Below, piece after piece: positions 15,877-24,753 of a stretch of DNA of 51,134 nt. The stretch lies in the NCBI GenBank assembly GCA_947382415.1, contig CANCYO010000015.1, positions 1 to 51,134 on the forward strand, in the 5' to 3' direction. The stretch comes from an uncultured Lachnospiraceae bacterium (GTDB lineage Bacteria > Bacillota > Clostridia > Lachnospirales > Lachnospiraceae). The first letter of the stretch is position 1, and every line of letters starts with the position of its first letter. The translations under genes were made by a program, and so were the position numbers. A model generated the notes under the pieces. The model did no database searches. It was not told the DNA's origin and saw only the letters and a program-made list of their open reading frames with translations.

Positions 15877-16719
15877 CTACTTGTTCTTCTTCATCTCAGC
15901 AAGGATGTCATCCTTCAGATCTCTGGCCTTATCCTTGGTGCGCGCATTGGCGGTAGGGGAAGTGATAATGGAGGCTACCAGCTTGCTTGCAGTGTCATAC
16001 TCTTTATACCGCAGGGCCATCACTGCCAGCAGATAATTGATGGTCATCTCATCCATGCCGCACATGGGGAAGCTCTCCGTCTGGCTGGCCTCCATAAAGC
16101 CCTTATAGGCGTTCTGCATATGGACGTCTTCCAGCTGCCGCACTTCCTGAATCTTATCGGCATTTGCCTGAGGATTCTCCTCCTCCAGATGATTTGCATA
16201 TCCTCTGAATACCCATGCGCTCTTTAAGCAGATATAGGCCTTCTCACTGTTTTTGGCGCGTTTTACCACCGCGTTAGCAAGAGCCAGCTTATAGCGCTCG
16301 ATGGCGTCCTCATAGCTGTAAGTCTCCCCTTTATACTCATGAAGCTGCACCTTCCCGCTGATCTGCTCTTTGATAAATTTAGCCTGAGTGGATGTCACCT
16401 GTGTAAAAAACTTGGTCACCGCCGCATACCCGCAGTGAGGACACAGAAGCACATCATATTTCTGCGTGTCAACTCCTTCGTGTACCGGACGCAGATCCCT
16501 GTCGGTGCTCAAGAGCTTGGCCTTTCCGGTCTTCATGATCTTGTTCACAAACTTGGCGTCGCAGACAGGACACACCAGCGCCTTGTCATAGAGAAAATCC
16601 TTCTCCTGTACCACATGCTTCTGCGCTGTCTCCTGCTCCTCCGGTTTCTTCGAGGGATCTGCAAAAATATCCACATTCTCCAGATCTCCCAATCCCAATC
16701 CTGACAATAATCCATTCAT
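15877..16719 (-). CDS. DUF2225 family protein
   Basis: A 280-residue protein of the DUF2225 type. It has two Cys pairs that look like a zinc ribbon (CPVCDAKF near residue 50 and CPHCGYAA near 88), then a helical region with TPR-like repeats, including YEDAIERYKLAL and ITINYLLAVMALRYKEYDTA. The function of the family is unknown; the helical half suggests protein binding. I chose ATG 16719, which has GGAGGG nine bases upstream; a start at 16749 would overlap glnS. It follows the glnS stop by 4 bases and so is co-transcribed and probably translationally coupled. Confidence 0.88.
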   Translation of the reverse strand: MNGLLSGLGLGDLENVDIFADPSKKPEEQETAQKHVVQEKDFLYDKALVCPVCDAKFVNKIMKTGKAKLLSTDRDLRPVHEGVDTQKYDVLLCPHCGYAAVTKFFTQVTSTQAKFIKEQISGKVQLHEYKGETYSYEDAIERYKLALANAVVKRAKNSEKAYICLKSAWVFRGYANHLEEENPQANADKIQEVRQLEDVHMQNAYKGFMEASQTESFPMCGMDEMTINYLLAVMALRYKEYDTASKLVASIITSPTANARTKDKARDLKDDILAEMKKNK

Positions 16720-16723
16720 TACT

Positions 16724-18415
16724 CTATCCCTCCTGTTTCGGCAATACATAAGAGCTCTTCAGAGAAACGATCCTGTTGAACACAGGCGCTCCTTCCTCAG
16801 AATCTCTTGCATCCACATTAAAAAATCCCTGTCTCACAAACTGAAAACTGTCGTAAGCCTTTGCCCCTGCGAAGGCAGGCTCCAGATAACACTGCTCCAA
16901 TACGGTGAGTGAATCGGGATTGAGATTCAGACTGCCGTCCTCATTATACACTCCCTTTTCCTCGTCGATCAGATTTTCATACAACCGCACCTTTGCGGAA
17001 ATGGCCTGTTTTGCGGCCACCCAGTGAATCGTTCCCTTTACCTTGCGCCCGTCGGGGCTGTTGCCGCCCCTTGAAGCGGGATCATAGGTGCAGTGTACCT
17101 CTGTCACTCTTCCGCTCTCATCCTTGACGCAGCCGGTGCATTTCACAAAATAAGCGTTCATGAGACGCACCTCATTGCCCGGGAACATGCGGAAATACTT
17201 TTTAGGCGGCTCCTCCATGAAGTCCTCTCTCTCGATGTAGAGCTCCCGCCCAAAGGGGATCTGTCTCGTTCCGAGAGCCTCGTTCTCCGGATTGTTTACC
17301 GCCTCCATCATCTCCGTCTGTCCCTCGGGATAGTTGTCGATGATAAGCTTCACAGGGTCTAACACCGCCATATAGCGGGGAGCCTTGGGCTTGAGATCCT
17401 CCCTGATACAATATTCCAGCATGGCATAGTCCACGGACGACTGACTCTTGGAAATACCGCAGAGCTCCACAAACATGCGGATGGAATCCGGAGTGAACCC
17501 CCTTCTGCGCAGCGCAGCGATGGACACCAGCCGGGGATCGTCCCAGCCGTCCACGATGCCGTCCTGCACCAGTTTCTTGATATACCGCTTTCCGGTAACC
17601 ACATTTGTGAGATAGAGCTTGGCAAACTCAATCTGTCTGGGCGGGTTCGGATACTCAAGCTCCCGCACCACCCAGTCGTAGAGCGGTCTGTGATCCTCAA
17701 ACTCCAGCGTACAGATGGAGTGGGTGATCCCCTCGATGGCGTCCTCCACCGGATGGGCAAAATCATACATGGGATAAATACACCATGCATCCCCGGTATT
17801 GTGATGCCTGATATGCGCCACACGGTAAATCACCGGATCCCGCATATTGATGTTAGGCGAAGCCATGTCGATACGGGCGCGCAGCACCTTCTCCCCGTCG
17901 GCATATTTTCCGTCCTTCATCTCCTCAAAAAGCTTCAGATTCTCCTCCACGCTGCGTCCGCAGGAGGGATCGTCCCTGCCGGGCTGCTCAAAGGTGCCCC
18001 GGTACTCTTTGATCTGCTCCGCAGACAGATCCGACACATAGGCCTTGCCCTTTTTGATGAGCTTCACCGCAGCCTCATACATCTGCCCGAAATAATTGGA
18101 GGCAAAGAACAGTCTGTCCTCCCAGTCAGCGCCAAGCCACTCCACATCCGCCTTGATGGACTCCACAAACTCCTCGTCCTCCTTGGTGGGATTGGTGTCG
18201 TCAAAACGCATATTGAACTTTCCGCCGTATTTCTGTGCCAGTCCATAGTTCAATAATATGCTCTTGGCGTGTCCGATGTGTAAATAACCGTTGGGCTCGG
18301 GGGGAAAACGGGTGCGGACCGCGTCGTACACGCCTTCCGCCAGATCTTTGTCGATCTCCTGTTCAATAAAATTCCGGCTCTCCCTCCCCGGCTTTTCTTC
18401 CATGTTGTCACTCAT
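16724..18415 (-). CDS. glnS: glutaminyl-tRNA synthetase
   Basis: A 563-residue class I synthetase joining glutamine to tRNA-Gln. HIGH is at residues 46-49 in PPEPNGYLHIGHAKS; the KMSKS-equivalent loop reads GISKS near 275. The C-terminal half has the two beta-barrels of GlnRS (GNEVRLMNAYFVKC; TIHWVAAKQAISAKVRLYENL). Conserved specificity segments, such as RFDDTNP and MYDFAHPVEDAIEGITHS, separate it from GltX. I chose ATG 18415; a TTG at 18436 is in frame but AAAGGA lies between the two. Its presence means Gln-tRNA is made directly, so GatCAB elsewhere in the window is needed mainly for Asn-tRNA. It sits between the DHH gene (23 bases upstream) and DUF2225. Confidence 0.97.
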   Translation of the reverse strand: MSDNMEEKPGRESRNFIEQEIDKDLAEGVYDAVRTRFPPEPNGYLHIGHAKSILLNYGLAQKYGGKFNMRFDDTNPTKEDEEFVESIKADVEWLGADWEDRLFFASNYFGQMYEAAVKLIKKGKAYVSDLSAEQIKEYRGTFEQPGRDDPSCGRSVEENLKLFEEMKDGKYADGEKVLRARIDMASPNINMRDPVIYRVAHIRHHNTGDAWCIYPMYDFAHPVEDAIEGITHSICTLEFEDHRPLYDWVVRELEYPNPPRQIEFAKLYLTNVVTGKRYIKKLVQDGIVDGWDDPRLVSIAALRRRGFTPDSIRMFVELCGISKSQSSVDYAMLEYCIREDLKPKAPRYMAVLDPVKLIIDNYPEGQTEMMEAVNNPENEALGTRQIPFGRELYIEREDFMEEPPKKYFRMFPGNEVRLMNAYFVKCTGCVKDESGRVTEVHCTYDPASRGGNSPDGRKVKGTIHWVAAKQAISAKVRLYENLIDEEKGVYNEDGSLNLNPDSLTVLEQCYLEPAFAGAKAYDSFQFVRQGFFNVDARDSEEGAPVFNRIVSLKSSYVLPKQEG

Positions 18416-18438
18416 TGTCTCAATCCTTTCCTGCAATT

Positions 18439-19971
18439 CTATATCTGACCGGTTATCCTGTCATAACTCTGCGTAAATATATCCCGCTCCACCACAAAGA
18501 TGTCCTGCATATTGTCACAGTGTACCGCGAAATAGTCCCCCGGCCTGCCAAGCAGATATCTGGTCTTATCCCACAGGGTGAACACCTTCACCCCCTGCTC
18601 CAGAGGCTTTGCGTAGATGCGGAGCTGTCCCGTGGGAACGCATTTCCTGGCATGGTCTGTCAGCACAAGACTGCTGCCGTCGGCCCGGTTCTTGACCACA
18701 GGCGCATACTCCGCCGAAGCCCTGTAATCCTCCATGGTATATCTCTCGTCAAGCGGCAGGTATGCGTGTTCAAATTCCGCCCTGCAGACTGCCGTAACCT
18801 GTCCCGTCAGTCCCACAAGCAGATACAAACCCTCCTCCACAGTCAGCTCCAGATCCCCCTCCTGCGTTCGTATGGTGATGGGCACTCCCACCGGCAGAAA
18901 CTTATCCGCCTCCACATACCCAATGGGAATGCGCTTTTTCTCGTAGAGCTCCATATCCTGCACATCCGCCTGATATTCTCCCGAATAGAGCACCTGAAAA
19001 CTGTCAAAATACTCTACCATACGATTGTTGAAATACCCTTCCGCATGGAGCGTGGGATATCGCTCCTCATAGAGCCTCATGCTGATAAAACCGCCCGCTT
19101 TCTCATAATGTCCTCCGCCGGAACCGATCCCCTCCGCCAGATACACTGCCAGCTCGCTGGCGTTGACCTCTCTGATACAACTGCGGACAGAATATTTATA
19201 TCCATCATTGACCTCATTAAACACCACACAGGTTCTGATCACGTCCACCTGCAGCAAAAAGTCGCTGATGATCCCCAATATATTGGGATCACAGGGCTGC
19301 GCCTTGATGACGGAAAAACCGTAGTCGTCATTATAGCTGTAGCGGATCATGGCCACTCCCGCAACCTCCAGTTCCCGCAGGGACAGATTGGAATTGCGAA
19401 ACAGGTTGATCATACGCTTGTCATAGGGCAACGACTCCCGCATATCCATGTCCAGAGGATTATAGAGCTCGGAAAACTGATTGGTGTCCGTATACAGACC
19501 ATAATACAGCGCCGTCCCCAGACCTGCCCCGTCGTCAATCTCATAACCGGCCTCTGTCAGAAGCTGCCAGACCAGCGTACAACAGCTTCCAAGACCCGGC
19601 TTGATCAGGCAAAGCTCCACATCCCGGGTCTCCCGCTGATGGTGGTCGATGATCGCCACCGCATCTGCCTGCGGCGCCGTGACATTGCCTGCGCCATACT
19701 GACAGTCCACCGTGATCAAAAGCCCCTCCACAGGAGGCAGTTTTCCACCCACAGGCTTCACATATTCTATGGGCAGTTTTAACTCCTCCACCAACAGCTT
19801 CAGATTGGATTTCTGAATCCGGTTCTTACCGCTGTAGATCAGTCTCACCTGTCTGCCTCTGCTCCGAAAATAACAATATAAGCCGTAGCCCGCTCCCAGC
19901 GTGTCCGCGTCGGGATTGTCATGGCATTGAATGGTAATGGGATCATAAGACTCCAAATCGATCAGCCGCAT
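18439..19971 (-). CDS. DHH family phosphoesterase with extra C-terminal domain
   Basis: A 510-residue protein. The DHH catalytic domain carries HDNPDAD at 17-23, VDC at 88-90 and IDHH at 108-111; the DHHA1 motif GGGHYEKAGG is at 285-294. These give the manganese-binding site of RecJ/NrnA-like phosphoesterases, which cleave nanoRNA, pAp or cyclic dinucleotides. After residue 310 comes a domain of about 200 residues, rich in beta-type stretches, that I do not recognise and which standard NrnA proteins (about 320 residues) lack. It contains ADKFLPVGVPITIRTQEGD and RKCVPTGQLRIY. There is no transmembrane region, so it is not GdpP. Being downstream of a GGDEF/EAL gene, a link to dinucleotide turnover is possible but unproven. 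Confidence 0.88.
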   Translation of the reverse strand: MRLIDLESYDPITIQCHDNPDADTLGAGYGLYCYFRSRGRQVRLIYSGKNRIQKSNLKLLVEELKLPIEYVKPVGGKLPPVEGLLITVDCQYGAGNVTAPQADAVAIIDHHQRETRDVELCLIKPGLGSCCTLVWQLLTEAGYEIDDGAGLGTALYYGLYTDTNQFSELYNPLDMDMRESLPYDKRMINLFRNSNLSLRELEVAGVAMIRYSYNDDYGFSVIKAQPCDPNILGIISDFLLQVDVIRTCVVFNEVNDGYKYSVRSCIREVNASELAVYLAEGIGSGGGHYEKAGGFISMRLYEERYPTLHAEGYFNNRMVEYFDSFQVLYSGEYQADVQDMELYEKKRIPIGYVEADKFLPVGVPITIRTQEGDLELTVEEGLYLLVGLTGQVTAVCRAEFEHAYLPLDERYTMEDYRASAEYAPVVKNRADGSSLVLTDHARKCVPTGQLRIYAKPLEQGVKVFTLWDKTRYLLGRPGDYFAVHCDNMQDIFVVERDIFTQSYDRITGQI

Positions 19972-19987
19972 CCTGCCACCTCTGATT

Positions 19988-21166
19988 CTAATGATGGAAC
20001 AGCCGGATGCCGGTGAAAGCCATTACCATATCGTATTTGTTACAGCAGTCGATGACGGCGTCGTCCCGCACGGAACCGCCGGGCTGGGCGATATACTTCA
20101 CGCCGCTCTTGTGAGCCCGCTCAATATTATCAGAAAAGGGGAAGAAGGCATCGGAGCCAAGCGTCACATCCTGCATCTGATCCAGCCATGCCCGCTTCTC
20201 CTCCCGGGTGAACACCGGAGGCTTTACCTTAAAAGTCTTCTCCCACACGCCGTCCGCCAGCACATCCATACACTCGTCGCCCATATACACATCGATGGCA
20301 TTGTCTCTGTCCGCCCTGCCAAGGCCGTCCACAAACTGAAGTCCCATCACCTGAGGCGACTGACGCAAGAACCAGTTGTCGGCTTTCTGGCCCGCAAGCC
20401 TTGTGCAGTGAATGCGGGACTGCTGCCCCGCGCCGATTCCGATGGCCTGACCGCCCTTTACATAACACACGGAATTGGACTGCGTATACTTCAACGTGAT
20501 CAGCGCCACCTTCATGTCGATCAGCGCAGACTCCGGTATCTCTTTATTATCCGTAACTACATTGGAGAGCAGGCCCTTGTCGATATCCAGCTCATTTCTG
20601 CCCTGCTCGAAAGTGATGCCATAGACCTGTTTCTTCTCCACAGGATCCGGCACATAAGAAGGATCGATCTGAATCACATTGTAGCCGCCCTTCTTTTTCT
20701 CCTTCAGGATCGCCAGCGCCTCATCCGTGTAGCCGGGAGCGATGACACCGTCGGACACCTCTCTCTTGATCAGTCTGGCAGTGTCCGCGTCGCAGACATC
20801 AGACAATGCGATAAAATCACCAAAGGAAGACATTCTGTCCGCGCCCCGCGCTCTGGCATAGGCACATGCCAGCGGTGAGAGTTCTCCCAGATCATCCACC
20901 CAGTAAATCCTGGCCAGCGTATCGTCCAGCGGAAGACCTACCGCGGCTCCGGCGGGAGACACATGCTTAAAGGATGTGGCGGCAGGCAGGCCTGTGGCCG
21001 CCTTCAGTTCCTTCACAAGCTGCCATCCGTTAAACGCGTCCAGAAAATTGATATAGCCGGGTTTGCCGTTCAGGACGGTGACAGGAAGTTCGCTGCCGTC
21101 CTCCATATAGATACGGGAAGGCTTCTGATTGGGATTGCACCCATATTTTAATTCCATTTCATTCAT
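19988..21166 (-). CDS. stand-alone AICAR formyltransferase (PurH transformylase part)
   Basis: A 392-residue protein matching the AICAR transformylase half of PurH: ELKYGCNPNQKPSRIY at the N-terminus, SFKHVSPAGAAVG with the Lys-His catalytic pair near residue 68, and later SNSVCYVKGGQAIGIGAGQQSR, the SDAFFPFSDNIE block and YIAQPGGSVRD. It transfers a formyl group from 10-formyl-tetrahydrofolate to AICAR, making FAICAR, the penultimate step of IMP synthesis. The usual bifunctional PurH is about 510 residues with an N-terminal cyclohydrolase (MGS-like) domain; that domain is absent here. The missing activity is supplied by the gene immediately upstream. AGGAG six bases before ATG 21166. Confidence 0.93.
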   Translation of the reverse strand: MNEMELKYGCNPNQKPSRIYMEDGSELPVTVLNGKPGYINFLDAFNGWQLVKELKAATGLPAATSFKHVSPAGAAVGLPLDDTLARIYWVDDLGELSPLACAYARARGADRMSSFGDFIALSDVCDADTARLIKREVSDGVIAPGYTDEALAILKEKKKGGYNVIQIDPSYVPDPVEKKQVYGITFEQGRNELDIDKGLLSNVVTDNKEIPESALIDMKVALITLKYTQSNSVCYVKGGQAIGIGAGQQSRIHCTRLAGQKADNWFLRQSPQVMGLQFVDGLGRADRDNAIDVYMGDECMDVLADGVWEKTFKVKPPVFTREEKRAWLDQMQDVTLGSDAFFPFSDNIERAHKSGVKYIAQPGGSVRDDAVIDCCNKYDMVMAFTGIRLFHH

Positions 21167-21215
21167 GATCTGCTCCTTTGTCTAACTCATTCTAAATTTT
21201 ATCTATTTTGATTTA

Positions 21216-21941
21216 TTACTCATTTTTATTGACGATCCGGGTACGATATTCACCTGTGGCAATATCGATATAACGAACGAAGAGAGAAACCTTATTGTCC
21301 CCGTTTAAGCTGTTCCAGAGCATCTCAGTGAACGCATCCATATCATCGGGTATCTCCACCTCTTTCGGCTCGCCGTAAAAGCTGGGCAGCGGGTCTCCGT
21401 CATGCAGGTAAGTATGGATAAAACGCCCCTCCCCCGCCTTGGGATTGTCATAAGTATAAGTGTAACGGTTACAGCAGTCGGGATCGCCGTTATTGCTCTT
21501 TAAGATAGACAGCGCATAGTCATAACTGCCGTTCTCCACATGCAGCACACCGGAGATGCGGGGTGTGTAATTGGGGCCGTCCGGCTCAAACTCCCGGCTT
21601 CTCAGGGACTCCTCAAAAGTCCTGCCCGCCTTAAGACCGTCATAGACAGTGTCCGTCTGGTCGCCGTTTGTCACGATGGTATCATGCCCCAGCACACGCA
21701 CCGGCGCATAGATGATCAGACTGGGATCCTCCAGTTTGGAAGGGTCATATGCCTGTGTGCGGATTCCCTCGCCATCCTCCACGAACACGCGGTTGCGGCT
21801 GTTGGAACTCCTGCCCATGATAAAATATGCGGCCACCGCATGCTTCCCGTCAGGGGTGCGCCCTATGACGATCCCTCTTCCGGGGTACGCATTGTTCTTT
21901 AACTCCTGTTCCAGTGATAACACCTGCCTTGATGATAACAT
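21216..21941 (-). CDS. IMP cyclohydrolase (PurO-like)
   Basis: A 241-residue protein of the IMP cyclohydrolase family related to archaeal PurO. It has YPGRGIVIGRTPDGKHAVAAYFIMGRS near the N-terminus, NRVF, IIYAPVRVLG, TNGDQTDTVYDGL, EPDGPNYTPRISG and, near the C-terminus, KVSLFVRYID. It closes FAICAR to IMP, the last step of purine synthesis. Together with the stand-alone AICAR formyltransferase directly downstream (gap 49 bases) it replaces bifunctional PurH. I chose ATG 21941, which has GGAGG seven bases upstream; an ATG at 21971 is in frame but would cover that site. Confidence 0.9.
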   Translation of the reverse strand: MLSSRQVLSLEQELKNNAYPGRGIVIGRTPDGKHAVAAYFIMGRSSNSRNRVFVEDGEGIRTQAYDPSKLEDPSLIIYAPVRVLGHDTIVTNGDQTDTVYDGLKAGRTFEESLRSREFEPDGPNYTPRISGVLHVENGSYDYALSILKSNNGDPDCCNRYTYTYDNPKAGEGRFIHTYLHDGDPLPSFYGEPKEVEIPDDMDAFTEMLWNSLNGDNKVSLFVRYIDIATGEYRTRIVNKNE

Positions 21942-21970
21942 AAATCTTCCTCCATGTATATTATTTCCCA

Positions 21971-24577
21971 TTATTGGGACCGGCGTACATAAATATCTTC
22001 AAATCTCCGGGCCGGCATGGGCTTATCAAAATAATAACCCTGCACATATTTTACCTTCATGCCCCGCAGCACTTTGTACTGGGCGGGACCTTCAATCCCC
22101 TCCACACAGATGCTGGCTCCCAACGTCTCCGCAAGCTCCGCCACCATCTTGATAAAGGACTGCGAATAGGCGTCCTCCGCCAGTTCCCGCACAAAGCTCT
22201 GATCCACCTTGATGACATCGAAAGGAATCTCCCTGATATGGTTCAGGGAAGAATAGCCCGTGCCGAAATCGTCCAGAGCAATCTTCACGCCCAACTCCCT
22301 GATAGCCCCCAGAATCTCCTTCATCCGCCCCATGTCATTGATGGCCAGACTCTCAGTCACCTCCAGCGTCAGATTGGCCGGACTGACACCGGTCTCCTCT
22401 ATGGCCGTGCGCACGTTTTCCACCACATTGTTCTGGAGAAGCTGTACCACCGAGAGATTGACATTCACCTTATATTCGGGATGTCCCCCGTCATTCCACT
22501 GCTTACAGCAGCGGCAGGCCTCTGTCAGCACATAATTTCCAATGGGATTGATCAGGCCCAGATACTCCGCCAGCGGAATGAACTCCGCCGGAGCCATAAA
22601 GCCCTGCCTTGCACTGTTCCAGCGGATCAGCGCCTCCGCGCCCTCGCAGACCGGCTTCTCCCCCTGAATATTCATGATGGGCTGGAAATACACCTCAAAT
22701 TCCTGACAGCCGTCCGTAGCGGCATCCCGCATACTTTTCTCCATATCCAGCCGCCTGCCGGACTCGTAAGTGAGACTGTCGCTGTATTCCGTAAGCCGGT
22801 TCTTGCCGCCCTTCTTCGCCTCATACATGGCCACATCCGCCTTTTTGACCAGCGCGGCCACGGTGTCGCCCTCATCCGGAAAAGTGACGATTCCCATGCT
22901 GGCAGTGCAATAATAATCCGCATCCTTCAGATACCATGGTTTGTTGAAGATATCCCTGATCTCCTCCATGATCTCATCCACCCTGCGATAAGCCTCCGGC
23001 GAGAGCACCACCACAAACTCGTCTCCGCCTATGCGGTAACAGCGGCCTTCCAGCCCCTCTACCCGCTGCAGGGAATGCGAAATAGACTTCAGCAGCGTAT
23101 CGCCATACTGATGCCCCAGCCCGTCGTTGATATGTTTGAAATCATCCAGATCCAGATAGAGGATGGCGCCCTTCTCCCCGGTCTTTGCAGCCTCATCGAT
23201 CTGTCTGGCCAGATCCCGCTCAAAACACATCCGATTGTACAGCCCCGTAAGAAAATCCGTGTTGGCCTGTCTCTCGATCTTTCTCTGATACAGTTTCCTG
23301 TCCGTGATATCATAGAGTGAATACAGAACGGCGCTGCGCCCGTCTATCCAGGTAATCTCCCTGTAAAGCATCTCATACCAGCGTCCCCGTTCCTCGTGGA
23401 AAAGCTCGGAGACGCCGCCCTCTCTGCCCTTGTGAATGCCCTGCTCCAGAAAAGCTCCCAGGCTGTTCTCCTGAAGCTGCGTGGCAAAGGAATTGTGCAG
23501 CTTTCTGTTGGCAAATAACATATCTCCCGTGCGCTTCTCCTGCACATAGATAGCGCTTCCCACATTGTCCAGAATCGTCTCCATCACGGCGGAAGAGCCG
23601 GAAATGGATTTTTTCTGCAGTCGTCTGGTCAGAAAACTCTGCAACAGCTTAACCGCATCCGCAGTGTATTTCACCTCGGAAGTGTCCCAATTGTGACGCC
23701 CGCTGCGGTACTCCACCGCCAGCACCACTTTGCCGTCGCCATCCTGCAGCATCACAGGAAATACCATGATGGCAGACCAGCCGTAATAATCGGCCTCCCA
23801 CATATGCTCCCCGGGAATGGCTCCCGTAGAAAACACCAAAGGCTTGTCCGTCTGAAACAGAGTGCAGGCATCCAGCCCGCTGGTCCTGTCAAGGGTTGAG
23901 ATCACACCCCGATTACACCACTGACTCATTAGATCCATACTGCGCTCATCCGCATTTAATCGAAAGAGTTCCGCGCACTCCACGTTCAGATGCTGCCCCA
24001 GAATCCGCAGCCACTTCTCCAGCACCGCCTCAAGCTGCTCATCGCTGTCCAAAAGCTGTACCATACTGGTAGTGGCTTCTATGCGCTGTATATCCCTGCC
24101 CATTTTCTGTTGTTCCGAAATGCTTCTCTGGCTCTCCAGTTCCGCATTCAGACGGTCCATTTTATTTTTGTAGAAAACCATACTGGAATTTCTCAGATAA
24201 TCCAGTACCTGCGCAAATTTTCCCTCCTCGCGGTCGGTACAGTCAAATAACAGCCAATAGAAGAGAAATTCATCTTCCACAAAGATCGAGAGCGCCGCCG
24301 CTCTGCCCCCCGGGAATTTCTCCACCGCCATATCCTCCAGCGATCCCGGTTCCACCCGGTCCAAAGCCCGCTGCGTGTATGGCGACACGCGCAGAGACTG
24401 CAGCTCATCCCGGGAAAGTCTCTCAAACACGCCTGAACCGGTATTGGACATTTCTGTCAGAGGTTCACGCCAGATATTCAGACAGCAGGCATAAACCCCC
24501 GCAACTCTGCAGAATTCATCCTGCAGGCGCTGGAGCTCTTCCCGATTAACCAATTCCTGAAATGATATATTTTCCAC
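21971..24577 (-). CDS. PocR-GAF-PAS-GGDEF-EAL cyclic di-GMP signalling protein
   Basis: An 868-residue soluble multidomain protein. Order by sequence: a PocR-like sensory domain (1-140, with RLQDEFCRVAGVYACC), a coiled coil (145-175), GAF (175-330), PAS (335-445), GGDEF (450-610) and EAL (620-868). The cyclase site is an intact GGDEF; no RxxD inhibitory site precedes it. The EAL site keeps EALIRW, NVNLS, EVTES, DDFGTGYSS, KVDQSF, EG and QGYYF, so both making and breaking of c-di-GMP look possible. No transmembrane segment, so it senses cytosolic ligands. The start is GTG 24577 with GGAGG six bases upstream. It runs 29 bases ahead of the IMP cyclohydrolase gene, an odd pairing. Confidence 0.93.
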   Translation of the reverse strand: MENISFQELVNREELQRLQDEFCRVAGVYACCLNIWREPLTEMSNTGSGVFERLSRDELQSLRVSPYTQRALDRVEPGSLEDMAVEKFPGGRAAALSIFVEDEFLFYWLLFDCTDREEGKFAQVLDYLRNSSMVFYKNKMDRLNAELESQRSISEQQKMGRDIQRIEATTSMVQLLDSDEQLEAVLEKWLRILGQHLNVECAELFRLNADERSMDLMSQWCNRGVISTLDRTSGLDACTLFQTDKPLVFSTGAIPGEHMWEADYYGWSAIMVFPVMLQDGDGKVVLAVEYRSGRHNWDTSEVKYTADAVKLLQSFLTRRLQKKSISGSSAVMETILDNVGSAIYVQEKRTGDMLFANRKLHNSFATQLQENSLGAFLEQGIHKGREGGVSELFHEERGRWYEMLYREITWIDGRSAVLYSLYDITDRKLYQRKIERQANTDFLTGLYNRMCFERDLARQIDEAAKTGEKGAILYLDLDDFKHINDGLGHQYGDTLLKSISHSLQRVEGLEGRCYRIGGDEFVVVLSPEAYRRVDEIMEEIRDIFNKPWYLKDADYYCTASMGIVTFPDEGDTVAALVKKADVAMYEAKKGGKNRLTEYSDSLTYESGRRLDMEKSMRDAATDGCQEFEVYFQPIMNIQGEKPVCEGAEALIRWNSARQGFMAPAEFIPLAEYLGLINPIGNYVLTEACRCCKQWNDGGHPEYKVNVNLSVVQLLQNNVVENVRTAIEETGVSPANLTLEVTESLAINDMGRMKEILGAIRELGVKIALDDFGTGYSSLNHIREIPFDVIKVDQSFVRELAEDAYSQSFIKMVAELAETLGASICVEGIEGPAQYKVLRGMKVKYVQGYYFDKPMPARRFEDIYVRRSQ

Positions 24578-24688
24578 GACCGGCCTCCAAACACTAAAAG
24601 CCCAAAAGGTTAGACTCAGGCATTATTAAATATATGTTATCACATTTGTGGGTGGGTGCGCAATCGCTATATAAAAATTTGTCAAATT

Positions 24689-24749
24689 TCCAAAAAGAAG
24701 AGATAGCGGGGGATGAACCGGACTCGTTATGGTCCGTTTCATCCCCCGC
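24689..24749 (-). terminator. strong terminator after guaB
   Basis: A long inverted repeat (24706-24749) with arms GCGGGGGATGAA... and ...TTCATCCCCCGC and an inner GGAC / GTCC pairing. On the minus strand it is followed by TATCTCTTCTTTTTGG. It starts right after the guaB stop at 24754 and separates guaB from the GGDEF/EAL operon. Confidence 0.85.
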
Positions 24750-24753
24750 CGGA

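Noticed and set aside
18415..19782. A 455-codon plus-strand open frame opposite the DHH gene
   Set aside because: Antisense shadow; the minus strand holds DHH, HDNPDAD and GGGH motifs in order.
24706..24749. Long inverted repeat considered as a mobile-element end
   Set aside because: Its T-rich flank and place right after guaB explain it as a terminator; no transposase or direct repeats are near.
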